Counted from the first letter of the stretch, positions 23,805 to 32,428 are shown. The stretch: 44,799 bases of DNA from an uncultured Collinsella sp. (GCA_900542155.1 UQMD01000020.1:1-44799), one strand, 5' to 3'. Notes: generated by a model not told the origin, from the sequence alone. Program-made: numbers and translations.

Positions 23805-24854
23805 ATGGACGACATGCTGTGCGACATATCTGCCTTTCGGTATCACCGGATACCTCCACAGGTCTTGGCGATAATGCCGGACCTGCCCGATTCTGTAGAC
23901 GATCCGCGCAGGGAGCATCTTTGTGAGCACCCACTCGTCAAGCATTTCCTGGGCACCCCGTTGCACGTTTTGGCGCAGGGCAGCTGCGGACGTAAGGGTG
24001 ATCGCATTGTCAGGCATGTTTGGAACGGGGAGAGGCCTTTTGATTCCGTGCGGCAGACGGAGTTTGGCCTCGATGTCGCGTCCCCGCTCTTTACCCTGCT
24101 GACCCTGGCCTCCTCGGTCTCAAACGAGCGTCTGATTATGTGCATGTATGAGATGTGCGGCACCTTTGCCGTGTGCAAAATTGCGCCTCAGGTAAAGTTG
24201 GCACTTGAACAGGCATATGGGGGCCGGTGGGGTGACGCACGGTTGGGCTGGGAAAACGTAAAGGATGTCTCGGGGAATCCAACGGACTTGTGGAAACGAC
24301 CGCCCTTGATCGAGCTCTCTGAACTTACCGAGTACGTCGATAAGATCCGGGGGCTCCGCGGCGCTAAATCGTTCATACGAGCCGCGAAATGCATTACGGG
24401 GGTGGCAGCATCGCCGCTCGAGGTCCAGGCTTCGATGCTGTTTGGCCTTACGAGGTTGCGCGGAGGCGAAGGGCTGCGCCTTACCAATAACGTCGAGATC
24501 CGTATGACGCGCAGCGCCCGCCTGATTTCGGGGCTTGATAGGCGCTACGCCGATATCTTGCTGGCAAATAAGGACGGCAGCCGAGAATGCCTTGTTGAAT
24601 GCCAGGGTAAAGCCATACACGGATCCATAGAATCCAAGATCTCGGACTCCGATCGAACGACGGCGCTGCAAGCCATGGGATATCCCGTCGTTCTGATGAC
24701 CTATGGTCAGCTGGCCGATTCCGATGCCTTCCGCGTGGTGATGGAGCTCATCATGTCCTATCTCGATGTGCCGCTGAAAGACAAGACGCCGCGGCAGCAG
24801 GAGCTCGAACGGCGGCTTCGTGAGGAGATTTTTATCGATTGGGCGGGAATGTAG
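23805..24854 (+). CDS. Second AbiEi/DUF559-like protein
   Basis: About 349 residues, the same architecture as the gene at 14292-15500 but strongly diverged. It starts with DISAFRYHRIPPQVLAIMPDLP; the middle has LHVLAQGSCGRKGDRIVRHVW and SPLFTLLTLASSVSNERLIMCMYEMCGTFAV, and the end has a nuclease-like order: Asp in RRYADILL, Glu in CLVECQGKAIHGS, then DSDRTTALQAMGYPVVLMTYGQL. The open frame extends far upstream, antisense to the M20 gene; the ATG at 23805 is the likeliest start, with no strong ribosome site. Function unknown; a MITE-like element lies 79 bp downstream. Confidence 0.72.
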   Translation: MDDMLCDISAFRYHRIPPQVLAIMPDLPDSVDDPRREHLCEHPLVKHFLGTPLHVLAQGSCGRKGDRIVRHVWNGERPFDSVRQTEFGLDVASPLFTLLTLASSVSNERLIMCMYEMCGTFAVCKIAPQVKLALEQAYGGRWGDARLGWENVKDVSGNPTDLWKRPPLIELSELTEYVDKIRGLRGAKSFIRAAKCITGVAASPLEVQASMLFGLTRLRGGEGLRLTNNVEIRMTRSARLISGLDRRYADILLANKDGSRECLVECQGKAIHGSIESKISDSDRTTALQAMGYPVVLMTYGQLADSDAFRVVMELIMSYLDVPLKDKTPRQQELERRLREEIFIDWAGM

Positions 24855-24933
24855 CCGCGCGGGCGGAAAATGGTCGCGCGGACTAGAGTTTTGGTCGCGA
24901 AAAAGGCTTCAGTTTCGCCTTGGAAGGAATTTA

Positions 24934-25110
24934 AAAATGCTATCCATAACAAGTTGTTTCGGAAAATCGACAGTCAACTTGGATGTGGTATATAGAGATC
25001 GATTTTTACCTCCTAAAGTCCCAAATAAAAGTGTTTATCAAAGCAGGGGTGCTCAGTGATTTGGGTGGGACTGTCGATTATCCGAAAAAACTTATTATGG
25101 GTAGCATTTT
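24934..25110. mobile_element. MITE-like element with 42-bp terminal inverted repeats
   Basis: The ends 24934-24975 and 25069-25110 are inverted copies matching at 38 of 42 positions, beginning AAAATGCTA and ending ATCGACAGTC. The 177-bp unit is much more AT-rich than its surroundings and encodes no transposase, as expected of a MITE moved by an enzyme elsewhere. A target duplication is not clear. The rest of 24855-25203 holds only the serA terminator. Confidence 0.7.
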
Positions 25111-25133
25111 CAAAACCAGCCGGAGCAACGAAA

Positions 25134-25164
25134 TCGGCCCCCGTTTCGCGAAAACGGGGGCCGA
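25134..25164 (-). terminator. Terminator of serC-serA
   Basis: TCGGCCCCCGTTT (25134-25146) pairs perfectly with AAACGGGGGCCGA (25152-25164). On the minus strand the stem is followed by TTTCGTT, 40 bp past the serA stop. Confidence 0.8.
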
Positions 25165-25203
25165 ATGGGCTTCATAGCTTGCCTGGCAGGCTTGGCGCCG
25201 GCG

Positions 25204-26367
25204 CTATTTGATCACGCGCACGCGATACATCGAGGGAATCTGCTTGAGCGCCTCGATCGTGCTGCTGTCCAGATGCTCGTCGGTGTCGAACATGGTGTAG
25301 GCGTTCTCTCCAGCGGACTCGTTGGTCATACGCTGCACGTTGGCGTTGTCCTTGGCGAGAATGGCCGTGATCTGGCCGATCATGTTGGGCACGTTGGCGT
25401 GCAGGCAGGCGATGCGGCTCGCGGCGCGCGCCTTGCCCATGCTGCAGGCGGGGTAGTTGACGCTGTGCGCGATGTTGCCGTTTTCCAGGTAATCCTTGAG
25501 CTCGCTGATGGCCATGTCGGCGCAGTTGGCCTCGGCCTCGCCGGTGCCGGCGCCCGAGTGCGTGGTGATAAACGTGTTGGGCATCTTGACGGTCTTGGGC
25601 GTGGCAAAGTCGCAGCTAAACCAGCTCAGCTTGCCCGCGCGCAGGGCAGCGTCGACGGCGTCCTCGTCAATGATGGTTTCGCGCGCGTAGTTGATGAGCA
25701 CGGCGTCGGGTGCCAGCAGGTTAATCTGCTCGGTGCTGATCATGCCGATGGTGTCTGCCTTGCTGGGCACGTGCACGGTGAGGTAGTCGCAGCCGCGGCA
25801 CAGATCCTCGAGCGTGCCCACGCGCTGCACCTCGCGGCTCAGCACCCACGCGTGCTCGACGGAAATGAAGGGATCGTAGCCGTAGACGTCCATGCCCAGA
25901 TCGACGCAGGCGTTGGCGACTTTGGAGCCTACGTTGCCCAGGCCGATGACGCCGATGCGCTTGCCCTTGAGCTCGCGGCCCACAAAGGCCTTCTTGGCCT
26001 TTTCGGCATCGACCTGAATCTCGGGATCGTCGGCGTTGTCGCGCACCCAGTTCATCGACTGCACCACGCCGCGGCTCGAGAGCACCAGCATGCCCAGGAC
26101 GAGCTCCTTGACGGCGTTGCTGTTGGCGCCAGGGGAGTTAAAGACGACGACGCCCTTCTTGGCGTACTCCTCGACGGGGATGTTGTTGACGCCGGCGCCG
26201 CAGCGGGCGATGGCGCGGATGCCCTCGGGCAGCTCGTAGCCGTGCAGGTCGGTGGAGCGCATCAGGATGGCATCGGCCTCCTCGGCGGTGCCCACAAACT
26301 CGTAGCCCTCGCCAAACTCGACCTTGCCGTCCTTGGTGATGTCGTCGATGGTTTTGATCTTGCGCAT
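25204..26367 (-). CDS. serA: D-3-phosphoglycerate dehydrogenase
   Basis: About 387 residues. It oxidises 3-phosphoglycerate, the first step of serine synthesis. The NAD-binding motif is GVIGLGNVGSKVA; the substrate domain has IARCGAGVNNI; the catalytic His is in ITTHSGAGTGEA. A C-terminal ACT-like domain (ANVPNMIGQITAILAKDNANVQRM) suggests feedback control by serine. This is the short-type enzyme with a single regulatory domain. The ATG follows AAGGAG. It lies 69 bp downstream of serC in one operon; serB is not recognisable in the window. Confidence 0.94.
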   Translation of the reverse strand: MRKIKTIDDITKDGKVEFGEGYEFVGTAEEADAILMRSTDLHGYELPEGIRAIARCGAGVNNIPVEEYAKKGVVVFNSPGANSNAVKELVLGMLVLSSRGVVQSMNWVRDNADDPEIQVDAEKAKKAFVGRELKGKRIGVIGLGNVGSKVANACVDLGMDVYGYDPFISVEHAWVLSREVQRVGTLEDLCRGCDYLTVHVPSKADTIGMISTEQINLLAPDAVLINYARETIIDEDAVDAALRAGKLSWFSCDFATPKTVKMPNTFITTHSGAGTGEAEANCADMAISELKDYLENGNIAHSVNYPACSMGKARAASRIACLHANVPNMIGQITAILAKDNANVQRMTNESAGENAYTMFDTDEHLDSSTIEALKQIPSMYRVRVIK

Positions 26368-26436
26368 GAAAAACTCCTTAGCGGATTTGTTTATAACAAG
26401 TGGTCTGAGGTGGCTGGTCAGCCCGCGCGTTGCGGG

Positions 26437-27561
26437 CTAGTTAGATCGCGGACTCAAACTATGCTGCGCTTCGAAGTCCTTCATGTACGAGGCCAGTGCC
26501 TGTGCGTCTTCCATGGTTACGGCGTTGTAGACGCTGGCGCGCATGCCACCCACCAGGCGATGACCCTTGACGTTTTGAATCTGGTGCTCGGCCGCGCCTG
26601 CGACAAAGGCGGAGTCGAGCTCGGCATCGCCGGTACGGAACGTGACGTTGGCGATGGAGCGACTGTCTGTCTGCGCGGTGCCGTGGAATAGTTTGCTGTT
26701 CTCGAGCAGGTCGTAGAACAGGTTGGCCTTGGCCCAGTTGCGCTCGGCCATAGCGACAAGTCCGCCGGTCTGCTCAACCCAACGGAACACCTTACCGCAC
26801 ACGTAGATGCCAAAGGTGTTGGGCGTGTTGAGCATGGAACCCTTGGCGGCCTGGGTCTTAAGGTCCATGTACCGCGGCGTCTGTGCAAAGGCCGGGCCGT
26901 CGGAGATCAGGTCGTCGCGCACGATAACCACGGTGACGCCCGCGGCGCCGGCGTTTTTCTGAGCGCCGGCGTAGATGAGCCCGTAGCGCTCGACGTCGAG
27001 CGGCTGCGACAGAAAGCAGCTCGAGACATCGGCGACCAGCGGCACGTCTCCGCAATTGGGAAGCTCGTGGCACATGGTGCCAAAGATGGTGTTGTTCTGG
27101 CAGATGTAGACGTAGTCGAGCCCGTCGCCCGCGGCCTCGGCGGCAATGCGCGCGTTGATGTCGGCCATGTTGGGAATGCGGTCGAAATTGGTGTCCTCGG
27201 AGCTCGCGAGCAGCACGGCCTCGCCGTACTTGGCGGCTTCTTTGTATGCCTTGTTGGCAAAGTTGCCGGTCACGATGTAGCCGGCGCGGCCGCGGCGCAT
27301 GAGGTTCATGGGGATGCCCGCAAACTGCAGCGTGGCGCCGCCCTGCAAAAACAGGACACGGTAGTTGTCGGGGATGCTCAGCAGGCGACGAAGGGTTGCC
27401 TCGGCGTCGTCGATAATCTGCTGGTACATGCTAGATCGATGGCTCATCTCGAGCACGGACATGCCGCAACCGCGGTAGTCCATCATCTCGTCGGCGATCT
27501 CGGCGAGCACGCTTGTAGGCAGTGCGGCCGGGCCAGCTGAGAAGTTGTGCACACGTGCCAT
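26437..27561 (-). CDS. serC: Phosphoserine aminotransferase
   Basis: About 374 residues. Converts 3-phosphohydroxypyruvate to phosphoserine with PLP. Family motifs: VHNFSAGPAALPTSVL at the start, FLQGGATLQFAGIPMNL, YVYICQNNTIFGTM, ADVSSCFLSQPLDV, and the PLP-binding lysine in YAGAQKNAGAAG; the end has VGGMRASVYNAVTMEDAQAL. The ATG at 27561 follows AAGGGGA. First gene of serC-serA. The 139 bp to the upstream gene must hold its promoter; no leader element such as a T-box is evident. Confidence 0.95.
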   Translation of the reverse strand: MARVHNFSAGPAALPTSVLAEIADEMMDYRGCGMSVLEMSHRSSMYQQIIDDAEATLRRLLSIPDNYRVLFLQGGATLQFAGIPMNLMRRGRAGYIVTGNFANKAYKEAAKYGEAVLLASSEDTNFDRIPNMADINARIAAEAAGDGLDYVYICQNNTIFGTMCHELPNCGDVPLVADVSSCFLSQPLDVERYGLIYAGAQKNAGAAGVTVVIVRDDLISDGPAFAQTPRYMDLKTQAAKGSMLNTPNTFGIYVCGKVFRWVEQTGGLVAMAERNWAKANLFYDLLENSKLFHGTAQTDSRSIANVTFRTGDAELDSAFVAGAAEHQIQNVKGHRLVGGMRASVYNAVTMEDAQALASYMKDFEAQHSLSPRSN

Positions 27562-27700
27562 CTTCTAGGTCCCCTTCGTAGTCGTTTGAACGTTCGGGAT
27601 ACTTTAGCACAGTGGAGCGCCAGGCGCGACCGCATCACGGTAAAACTCGAGTGCGCCGCTATGATTTACAGGATGGTTACATGGAAGACCTGGCGCCAGC

Positions 27701-29443
27701 CTATATCACCGGGATATATCGTGACAAATACTCCTTGAGCGCCGGGTCGCACACATAGAGATACGTTCCCAGCATGCCGCGTGTCATGAGGACGTAGTAG
27801 GCGTTGACGATGATCTTTCGCAGATCATCGTCGCCTGCTTTTTTCTTTGCGACGGCATCTTTGAAGTTCGCTTTGTTAACGCAGACGGCTCCTTTATCGC
27901 CGTCGTAGATAATGTCTGGCCCCAGAATTACGAAGCCGTAGTTGAGGTCGTAGCCCTGTACCGTGTGGATGCATCCGACCTCGTTGACGGCGTTGGGGGA
28001 GTTAACCCAATCCTTTTGACTCGAGTTCCAACGTTTAGGGATGCCCTCAATGACGATGTCGAACGCGTCTTTGTGTTTCTTCGTTTCCCACTTCCACGCA
28101 AAGCCTGCCATCATGCGGGAAAGACCAACTTCTTCTTCCTTGGCTTGCTGCAAGGAACAGAATTCCTCAAATCGGTCGATGATTCCAAACTGGTATCTGG
28201 GAACATCACTGTTCGGATCCCCGGTCCGCGAATCGTAAGGCTCCGATGAAAAGAGTTCTTCGAACTTCATGCCGGCATGCATGTATGCCTTGTTGTCGAG
28301 TAAGTCGTAGATAAAATCGAGGTATTCGTCGCCACCGCGTACACGCATTTGCGTGCTTAGGTTGAATTCTTCAGTTTCGATACCCGCTTCTTCGAGCTGA
28401 TTGAGTCGCTGCTCAAGGCCGTCTCGATTGAGTCCAGATGCGCGGACCTGCTGTTTGGGGTCGTAGAACAGGTAAGCCTTGTCGCAGCATTTGAAAATCC
28501 AGTCTACCTGGCTGCTCGTACGAGGCAAGTTGAGTCGCTCGCATGTGTTGTAAAAAGCTCCGATGCCGGCACCGGCTGTCAAGTAATTGCCCAGTCGGTG
28601 TGCCTCGTCGACAAGCAAGATGTCATACCGATCCTTCTTGGTTACGTCACTGGGGGTCAGGATGTCGACAGGCTGTAACCCGGGAAGATAGTGCGTGAGT
28701 TTTTTGAGCGTCTTATTAAGGGGCTCCATGGGTGTCACGAAGCCGACCCGCAGGTCGGAGAGGTTGGGCTCATTTTTGATTTTGAACATGAGACTGATGG
28801 CGAGAATCGTTTTGCCTGTTCCCGGCGCGCCGTTTACGACGGTCACGCGCTTTCTCTTGGGAGCACCGTGCATAACGTCCTCATGTTCCTGCTCAAGACG
28901 TTTATAAATCGTCTCGATCGTTTCGTATTGGTCGGGCGTAAGCGTCTTGAAAGGCGAGAACTTGAACAGATCGGAGTTCTCGAGCTCTTCAATGGGGTGG
29001 ATCGCATAGTTTTCTTCGCGAAGCTTTGTCCATAGAGTTCTGAACTTCTGGCGATATTGAGGTCGCTCGAAATAATCAAATTGGGCATATCCGTTGTTGC
29101 CGTTGGTAATCTGGTATTTTTCGTCGGCGCAGAACAGCTCGATAAGCCTGTTCTCGAACTCGAACGTTGCGGACTGATTGAATGTCGGGTTGTCAATCAG
29201 AAGGGTCCGGTCGAAGTCCTTGTCTGCGTTTGCGGCGTGTTGCTTCATACGGCGTTGGTAGTTGGTCGTTTGACCGATATAAGCTGTTTTGTTTTTGCTG
29301 TTGGTCAGGATGTAGAGAACGGGCCAGCTCTCATCATGGTGGGAGCCGGGCTCTGGCGTGCCAAAATCCTGCAGCGATTCACTCGTCTCGAAGGGCTTGG
29401 GTAGGGGGAGCGTGTATTGCCGAAGGGCGAACTCGTCACTCAT
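27701..29443 (-). CDS. GIY-YIG nuclease fused to a DUF2075 (SF1-type) helicase
   Basis: About 580 residues. The N-terminal domain has VLYILTN (42-48), YIGQTTNYQRR (55-65) and a Glu in EFENRLIELF, the layout of a GIY-YIG nuclease. The DUF2075/Schlafen-type helicase follows: Walker A GAPGTGKT (205-212), Walker B LLVDEAH (276-282), YDPKQQVR, LSTQMRVRG, CIHTVQGYDLNYGFVILG and YVLMTRGM. The frame is open 61 codons further upstream, but the ATG at 29443 fits because it overlaps the stop of the MazG-like gene by 8 nt, implying coupling. Nuclease plus helicase plus nucleotide hydrolase suggests defence against phage, which is inference. Confidence 0.88.
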   Translation of the reverse strand: MSDEFALRQYTLPLPKPFETSESLQDFGTPEPGSHHDESWPVLYILTNSKNKTAYIGQTTNYQRRMKQHAANADKDFDRTLLIDNPTFNQSATFEFENRLIELFCADEKYQITNGNNGYAQFDYFERPQYRQKFRTLWTKLREENYAIHPIEELENSDLFKFSPFKTLTPDQYETIETIYKRLEQEHEDVMHGAPKRKRVTVVNGAPGTGKTILAISLMFKIKNEPNLSDLRVGFVTPMEPLNKTLKKLTHYLPGLQPVDILTPSDVTKKDRYDILLVDEAHRLGNYLTAGAGIGAFYNTCERLNLPRTSSQVDWIFKCCDKAYLFYDPKQQVRASGLNRDGLEQRLNQLEEAGIETEEFNLSTQMRVRGGDEYLDFIYDLLDNKAYMHAGMKFEELFSSEPYDSRTGDPNSDVPRYQFGIIDRFEEFCSLQQAKEEEVGLSRMMAGFAWKWETKKHKDAFDIVIEGIPKRWNSSQKDWVNSPNAVNEVGCIHTVQGYDLNYGFVILGPDIIYDGDKGAVCVNKANFKDAVAKKKAGDDDLRKIIVNAYYVLMTRGMLGTYLYVCDPALKEYLSRYIPVI

Positions 29444-29792
29444 CGTGGCCCGCCTTTCTGTATTCGTCAGATGATGCGTTGATAGGGTAGCGCTCGCCAT
29501 TTCGTTTGAGCTTGGACGAGAGTGCAGCTGGGAGATCGATTCCGTTGAGGTCGGCAAAACGCAGGAGGAAAAAGAGCATGTCGGCAACTTCGTCTTCGAT
29601 GGCTTGGCGTTGCTCGGTGTCTTCAAACATTTCTGGAATGCGTTCGTCGCTCATAAAGCGAAAGAGCTGAAGGAGCTCGGAGGATTCGGTTGCCATGCCA
29701 ATGGCGAGCTCTTTTGGCGTGTGATAGCTGCGCCAGTTGCGTGCATCACAAAAGTCCCGGACTTGTTCCGTCATGGCATCGAGCTTATCCAT
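29436..29792 (-). CDS. MazG-like nucleotide pyrophosphohydrolase
   Basis: About 118 residues, a single MazG-like domain of the dCTPase/RS21-C6 type: ELAIGMATESSELLQLFRF (metal ligands Glu36 and Glu39), EDEVADMLFFLLRFADLNGID (Glu68, Asp71) and a C-terminal KLKRNGERYP. It should hydrolyse a nucleoside triphosphate to the monophosphate and pyrophosphate; which nucleotide is unknown. The ATG at 29792 follows GGGAGG by 9 nt. It overlaps the GIY-YIG/DUF2075 gene by 8 nt, the only gene in its operon. Confidence 0.9.
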   Translation of the reverse strand: MDKLDAMTEQVRDFCDARNWRSYHTPKELAIGMATESSELLQLFRFMSDERIPEMFEDTEQRQAIEDEVADMLFFLLRFADLNGIDLPAALSSKLKRNGERYPINASSDEYRKAGHDE

Positions 29793-29906
29793 CGGCTGCA
29801 ACCTCCCTGATCTTCATTGCCTTATTATGGCCGTATCTGGGATTTATTGCGCATCATTTGGGGCGTGCGGCTTATGCGAATGATGTGCCCGGCGGGAGGT
29901 TTCACC

Positions 29907-30098
29907 ATGAAAATCGACATCGATGTTGACCATCTGCGCGAGAGTCTGCTCGATCGCGCGGGGAGCGCAGCCGGCGCGGGCTTTCCGGCCGCTATGCTCG
30001 ACGTAGCGGATATCGAGGACGAGTCTCCCCAAGAGCTCCTAGCTCGAGCCGAACGCGAAGGCCTCGACCTCCGCGACTTTGCCGTCGACGATGACTAA
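29907..30098 (+). CDS. Small acidic protein of unknown function
   Basis: A 63-residue protein starting MKIDIDVDHLRESLLDRAG and ending LDLRDFAVDDD, with GFPAAMLDVADIEDESPQELLARAEREG between. It looks like a compact helical protein; similar short proteins occur, as far as I recall, in other Gram-positive anaerobes, without known function. GGGAGGT lies at a good distance from the ATG. It is divergent from the MazG-like gene, 114 bp away, and could be linked to that unit or independent. Confidence 0.7.
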   Translation: MKIDIDVDHLRESLLDRAGSAAGAGFPAAMLDVADIEDESPQELLARAEREGLDLRDFAVDDD

Positions 30099-30206
30099 GG
30101 GGCGGGGGTAGCTAATATGGGACGGCGCGTCTGCACCCGCAGCTGCGCGAAGATGAACGATAAACCGTCGCAATGGAGTCTAATGAGCTCGCGGCGGTTC
30201 TATTAT

Positions 30207-30390
30207 GGCCACCCGCTGGCTAAGTGAGTAGGCTTTTTTGGAAATGCTGAGCACCCGAAGTCTTTTCTTCAACAAACCCGCAGGTCACAGACTTGTGCTT
30301 TGGTGACGTGGTCGGCGATTCGACAAAAGCCTACTCACTTAGTCTTGAGAGACACTAACTGTCCTCAACGAGACCCCTGTCGGGGCGATT
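30207..30390. repeat. 184-nt structured element, copy 1
   Basis: Aligns without gaps over 184 nt to 33694-33877. It holds an 18-bp perfect stem (30220-30237 with 30325-30342), a 3' hairpin (GAGaGACA with TGTCCTC, 30347-30366) and a CCCC-N4-GGGG hairpin at the end. Three base pairs differ between copies with both partners changed. It lies between the 3' ends of convergent genes. Nearby, GTAGCTAATATGGGACGGC (30109-30127) and GTAGCCAATTCGGGACGGC (30402-30420) form flanking direct repeats. The gap 30099-30826 holds this, the inverted repeat at 30524 and the hairpin at 30747. Confidence 0.8.
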
Positions 30391-30523
30391 GATGCTCAAA
30401 TGTAGCCAATTCGGGACGGCTACCCCGCCCCTCTAAGGGGCAAGGCAGGGGTTGCGGTGACTTTGCGCACAAAAAATGCCGGGGGTAAGACCCCGGCTCT
30501 TGGAGACCCCTCTATTCTAGGGT

Positions 30524-30647
30524 ACCGACTTCTTTATAGCATGAGATCGGACGGCTTTCAAATTGCGTCATGCGGATGGGATGGCGCGCCTGATAAAGCT
30601 CTCAATGAATGGCATCTAACTAGCGTTCGTGATATAAAGAAGTCGGT
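30524..30647. repeat. 15-bp perfect inverted repeat spanning 124 bp
   Basis: ACCGACTTCTTTATA (30524-30538) is repeated in inverted form at 30633-30647, and the pairing continues imperfectly inward. The 94-nt interior has no coding signal. A GCCGGGGG-TAAG-ACCCCGGC-like hairpin (about 30478-30497) lies just upstream. It could be a MITE remnant. Confidence 0.55.
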
Positions 30648-30746
30648 CATCTCAAAAGAGAGGGCTTCCAAGTGCCGGGGACGTTTTCCCTGGCTTTTTT
30701 CATTTCGGTGTCAATTCAAATGTTTTTAATCTATCCCCTTAATAAC

Positions 30747-30809
30747 TTGCGGTGAAATAGGGACTGAAATGGCTGTTCAGAGGCCTATTCAGTCCCTATT
30801 TCACCGCAA
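30747..30809 (-). terminator. 22-bp perfect hairpin of the TTGCGGTGAAATAG family
   Basis: Arms 30747-30768 and 30788-30809 are perfect complements. It lies 18 bp past the stop of the antiporter gene, so it may end that transcript, though no T-run follows closely. The arm sequence also occurs at 3524-3592 after the dipeptidase. Confidence 0.65.
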
Positions 30810-30826
30810 CTTATGGGTGTGGATGG

Positions 30827-32428
30827 CTACGACGCCAGCGTGGCGATGACGGCTTCGTCGCCAGCGTATATGAGTGTGTTGCCGTCGGGGATGATCGTTT
30901 GGCCGTCGCGCTTGAGCATCACGACGATAAACGGGTGCTTGCCTTGCGGCACATTGCGCAGACGCTGTCCAGCTAAGCGGCCGTGGGGAGTCACGGTGAC
31001 CTCGCGCAGCGTAACCTCGGCACGCTCTTCAAATGTCGGGGCAGCCATCACCAATAGGTCGCCTTCTTCAATCACGGTATCGCCATTGGGCAGCACCGGG
31101 TGCGCGCCATCGCGCAGCACCAGGACCACCAGCATGTCCGTCGCGCTGCCAATATCGGCGAGCGAGCGACCGGCAAACGGATGCCCCGCGCCCACCTTGA
31201 GCTTGACAAACGACATGCCGTCCTCGACGCGGTAGTCGTTAAAGGTGCGGCGCACGTCGCCTTCCGCGTCGATCATGTCGAGTTTCTTCGCCACTGCCGG
31301 CAGCAGCGAGCCCTGCACCACAATGCTCGACACGGCAATCACGAAGACCAGGTCAAACAGGTCGTGACCGCCGGGAACACCGGCCACCACGGCAAAGAGA
31401 CTAAACACGACCGAAGCTGCGCCGCGCAGGCCCGCCCAGCTTACGAGCGCAACCTGGCGGGGGTTCGTCTTAAAGGGCGCCAGCAGCATGCCCACGGCGA
31501 TGGGGCGGCTCACGAAGAGCATAAACGCCATGAGTGCCAGGCCCGGCAGCAGCATTTGCGGCAGGCGGGCGGGCGTCACGAGCAGGCCGAGCAAAAAAAA
31601 GATGGTCATCTCGGCCATCTCGGTGAGGGTGTCGAAGAAGTGCGCCAGTTCGACCTTGCCGGTGATGTCGCTCGCGCCTAGCACAATGCCGGCAAGGTAC
31701 ACGGCTAAAAAGCCGTTGCCGCCCAGGTAGCTCGGCAGCGCGTAGGCGACGATGGCCACGGCAAACAAGAAGATGGTCTGCGCGCCTTCGGCTGTTGCAT
31801 GCGCGCGCTCGATCAGGCGGCCCGATGCCCAGCCGATGACAATGCCCAGGCCCACGCCTAGGATGATTTGCTTGGCCAGCAGCACGGGGATGTTAACGTC
31901 GCCGCCCGCCGCAAGGGTCGCGAGCACCGCGGTAAGCATGTAGGCGACGGGATCGTTGGAGCCCGATTCGACCTCGAGCAGCGAGTCGGTGCCACCTCTC
32001 AGCGACAGGCTGTGCTCGCGCAGTACGCTAAAGACGCTGGCCGCATCGGTCGACGCCACGACCGAGCCCAGCAGCAGACCGCCGATCCAGTCGAAGCCCA
32101 GTATAAAGTGCGCGAACACGCCGGTGATGCCAGCGGTGACGATGACGCCGAGCGTGCTCAGCAGCACCGCCGGCGCGGTGACGGGCTTGGCGCGGTCGAT
32201 ATTGGTGTTAAAGCCGCCGTAGAACATGATGAACAGCAGCGCCGTGCTGCAGACGGTTTCGGTGAGCGCGTAGTCGCTAAAGTCGATGCGCGCCGGGCCG
32301 TTGACGCCCAGCAGCATGCCGAGCACGATAAAGATGAGCAGGGTGGGGAAGGGGAGCTTTTTTCCGACGGGTTTGATGGTCAGGCACAGAATAATGACGA
32401 GGCCGATAAAGAGAAGGATCTGATTCAT
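30827..32428 (-). CDS. Potassium/proton antiporter, CPA1 family, with regulatory TrkA-C domains
   Basis: About 533 residues. The first 390 form about 12 membrane helices with the exchanger core motifs (ASTDAASVFSVLRE, LEVESGSNDPVAYMLT, LVSWAGLRGAASVVFSLFA). The cytoplasmic tail has two TrkA-C-like modules (FVKLKVGAGHPFAGRSLADIG ... LLVMAAPTFE, then GRLAGQRLRNVPQGKHPFIVVMLKRDG ... AVIATL), as in NhaP2/CvrA-type K+/H+ antiporters. It probably exports potassium or sodium in exchange for protons. The ATG at 32428 follows AGGAGCGG. Confidence 0.9.
   Translation of the reverse strand: MNQILLFIGLVIILCLTIKPVGKKLPFPTLLIFIVLGMLLGVNGPARIDFSDYALTETVCSTALLFIMFYGGFNTNIDRAKPVTAPAVLLSTLGVIVTAGITGVFAHFILGFDWIGGLLLGSVVASTDAASVFSVLREHSLSLRGGTDSLLEVESGSNDPVAYMLTAVLATLAAGGDVNIPVLLAKQIILGVGLGIVIGWASGRLIERAHATAEGAQTIFLFAVAIVAYALPSYLGGNGFLAVYLAGIVLGASDITGKVELAHFFDTLTEMAEMTIFFLLGLLVTPARLPQMLLPGLALMAFMLFVSRPIAVGMLLAPFKTNPRQVALVSWAGLRGAASVVFSLFAVVAGVPGGHDLFDLVFVIAVSSIVVQGSLLPAVAKKLDMIDAEGDVRRTFNDYRVEDGMSFVKLKVGAGHPFAGRSLADIGSATDMLVVLVLRDGAHPVLPNGDTVIEEGDLLVMAAPTFEERAEVTLREVTVTPHGRLAGQRLRNVPQGKHPFIVVMLKRDGQTIIPDGNTLIYAGDEAVIATLAS

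Noticed and set aside
24820..25177. Short open frames within and around the MITE-like element
   Set aside because: They run across the inverted ends, have no ribosome site and no resemblance to transposases.
25165..26691. A 508-codon plus-strand frame opposite serA and part of serC
   Set aside because: Antisense to two certain genes and of low complexity (LGAxGA-type runs).
30457..30729. 90-codon plus-strand frame in the gap before the antiporter gene
   Set aside because: It runs through a hairpin and an inverted repeat and has no ribosome site or coding-like composition.
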